A stretch of 6,374 nucleotides of DNA, taken from positions 1 to 6,374 of the forward strand of contig JALTOP010000149.1 in the NCBI GenBank assembly GCA_027000105.1, given 5' to 3'. The DNA comes from Planctomycetaceae bacterium (GTDB lineage: Bacteria; Planctomycetota; Planctomycetia; Planctomycetales; Planctomycetaceae). The notes under the pieces are model-generated. The model was not told the origin of the DNA and ran no database searches. It worked only from the letters and a program-made list of their open reading frames with translations. Both the position numbers and the translations under genes were made by a program. The first letter of the stretch is position 1. Every line of letters begins with the position of its first letter. Positions 5,924 to 6,374 of the stretch are shown here, one piece after another.

Positions 5924-6374
5924 CTAATCTCCCAGTAATTCTTCCGCGATGCGATCCAGTTGTGTTTCTATTCTCGCATCGATAACACCATGTTCTGTTG
6001 TGACGAAAACGTCTCCCGAATTCAAATTCGGATCAGCAGTCAAATTCACATGGGCCTGTTGCGATAATGTCTTGATCACGGTTTCTCTGAACTCTTCCAG
6101 TGATTCCAGATCCTGCTCGGCAACACGGATGGAAAGTTGTGAATTACCCACGGTCAACTTCAGAATTTCTTCGAGGCGATCTCTCACAATCTCCGGTGAC
6201 AGTTTGAGACTGCGGTGAACCAGCTTTTCAGTAATCGCGATGACCAGTTCAATCGCCTGTGATTCCCAACGTGAAAGACACGCCTGTTTTTCATGTTCAA
6301 GATTCTGCGAAGCTTCCTGCAACAGCGGGACGAGATTTTGAATTTTTTTCTGGACGAGTTGCTGGGCCTTTTTC
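5924..6374 (-). CDS. fliH: FliH, flagellar export ATPase regulator (5' end outside the window)
   Basis: FliH forms the peripheral stalk that holds FliI at the export apparatus, docks it to the C-ring through FliN and restrains its ATPase activity until export begins. The last 149 residues are visible. The reading frame continues unbroken to the window edge (first complete codon 6373-6371), so the TTG at 6322 is not the real start and the N-terminal part is missing. Visible features are a long amphipathic helix rich in Q, K and E at the front, then AIELVIAITEKLVHRSL, the entry to the C-terminal globular domain. LSIRVAEQDLESLEEF follows, and the conserved ending is ADPNLNSGDVFVTTEHG then VIDARIETQLDRIAEELL, which is the diagnostic FliH/YscL/SctL C-terminus. 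It ends at TAG (5926-5924), 133 nt before fliI. FliH and injectisome SctL cannot be fully separated from this fragment alone, but the neighbours are flagellar. Confidence 0.93.
   Translation of the reverse strand, partial: KKAQQLVQKKIQNLVPLLQEASQNLEHEKQACLSRWESQAIELVIAITEKLVHRSLKLSPEIVRDRLEEILKLTVGNSQLSIRVAEQDLESLEEFRETVIKTLSQQAHVNLTADPNLNSGDVFVTTEHGVIDARIETQLDRIAEELLGD

Overview
The window is one stretch of a flagellar gene cluster, read entirely on the minus strand. In transcription order, from the right end to the left, it holds: fliH (5' end cut by the window edge), fliI, fliJ, a MotE/YlxF-type membrane protein with an MgtE-N-like domain, fliK and flgD. All six keep intact reading frames. 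The four internal genes fliI, fliJ, motE-like and fliK are complete, and so is flgD.

The order fliH-fliI-fliJ-(ylxF/motE)-fliK-flgD matches the middle of the classical fla/che operon known from Bacillus and found in many other phyla. The first three genes encode the cytoplasmic ATPase complex of the flagellar type III export apparatus: FliI is the ATPase, FliH its stator/regulator and FliJ the central stalk. FliK is the hook-length ruler and substrate-specificity switch, and FlgD is the hook cap scaffold. The MotE-like protein is a single-pass membrane protein, related to proteins that support motor or stator assembly. The segment therefore makes the export engine and the factors that build and measure the hook.

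The organism cannot be named from the sequence alone. Base composition near half GC, weak or absent Shine-Dalgarno sites at most starts, loose spacing between genes (36 to 239 nt rather than overlaps), a short FlgD and a very long Q/N/S/E-rich FliK fit a planctomycete (Planctomycetota) best. This is an inference of moderate to low confidence.

Layout from left to right: 1-271 is non-flagellar or intergenic, with a possible 3' tail of a convergent plus-strand gene ending at 79 and a small inverted/direct repeat cluster at 181-270; 272-709 flgD; 755-2980 fliK; 2981-3219 a 239-nt gap; 3220-3906 motE-like; 3990-4436 fliJ; 4465-5790 fliI; 5791-5923 a 133-nt gap with overlapping hairpins; 5924-6374 fliH (partial). 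I recognise no tRNA, rRNA, CRISPR array, insertion sequence or clear promoter. I see no evidence of an undescribed system. The points worth checking are the absence of flgE just after flgD, the oversized FliK, the MotE-like gene and the structured intergenic segments.
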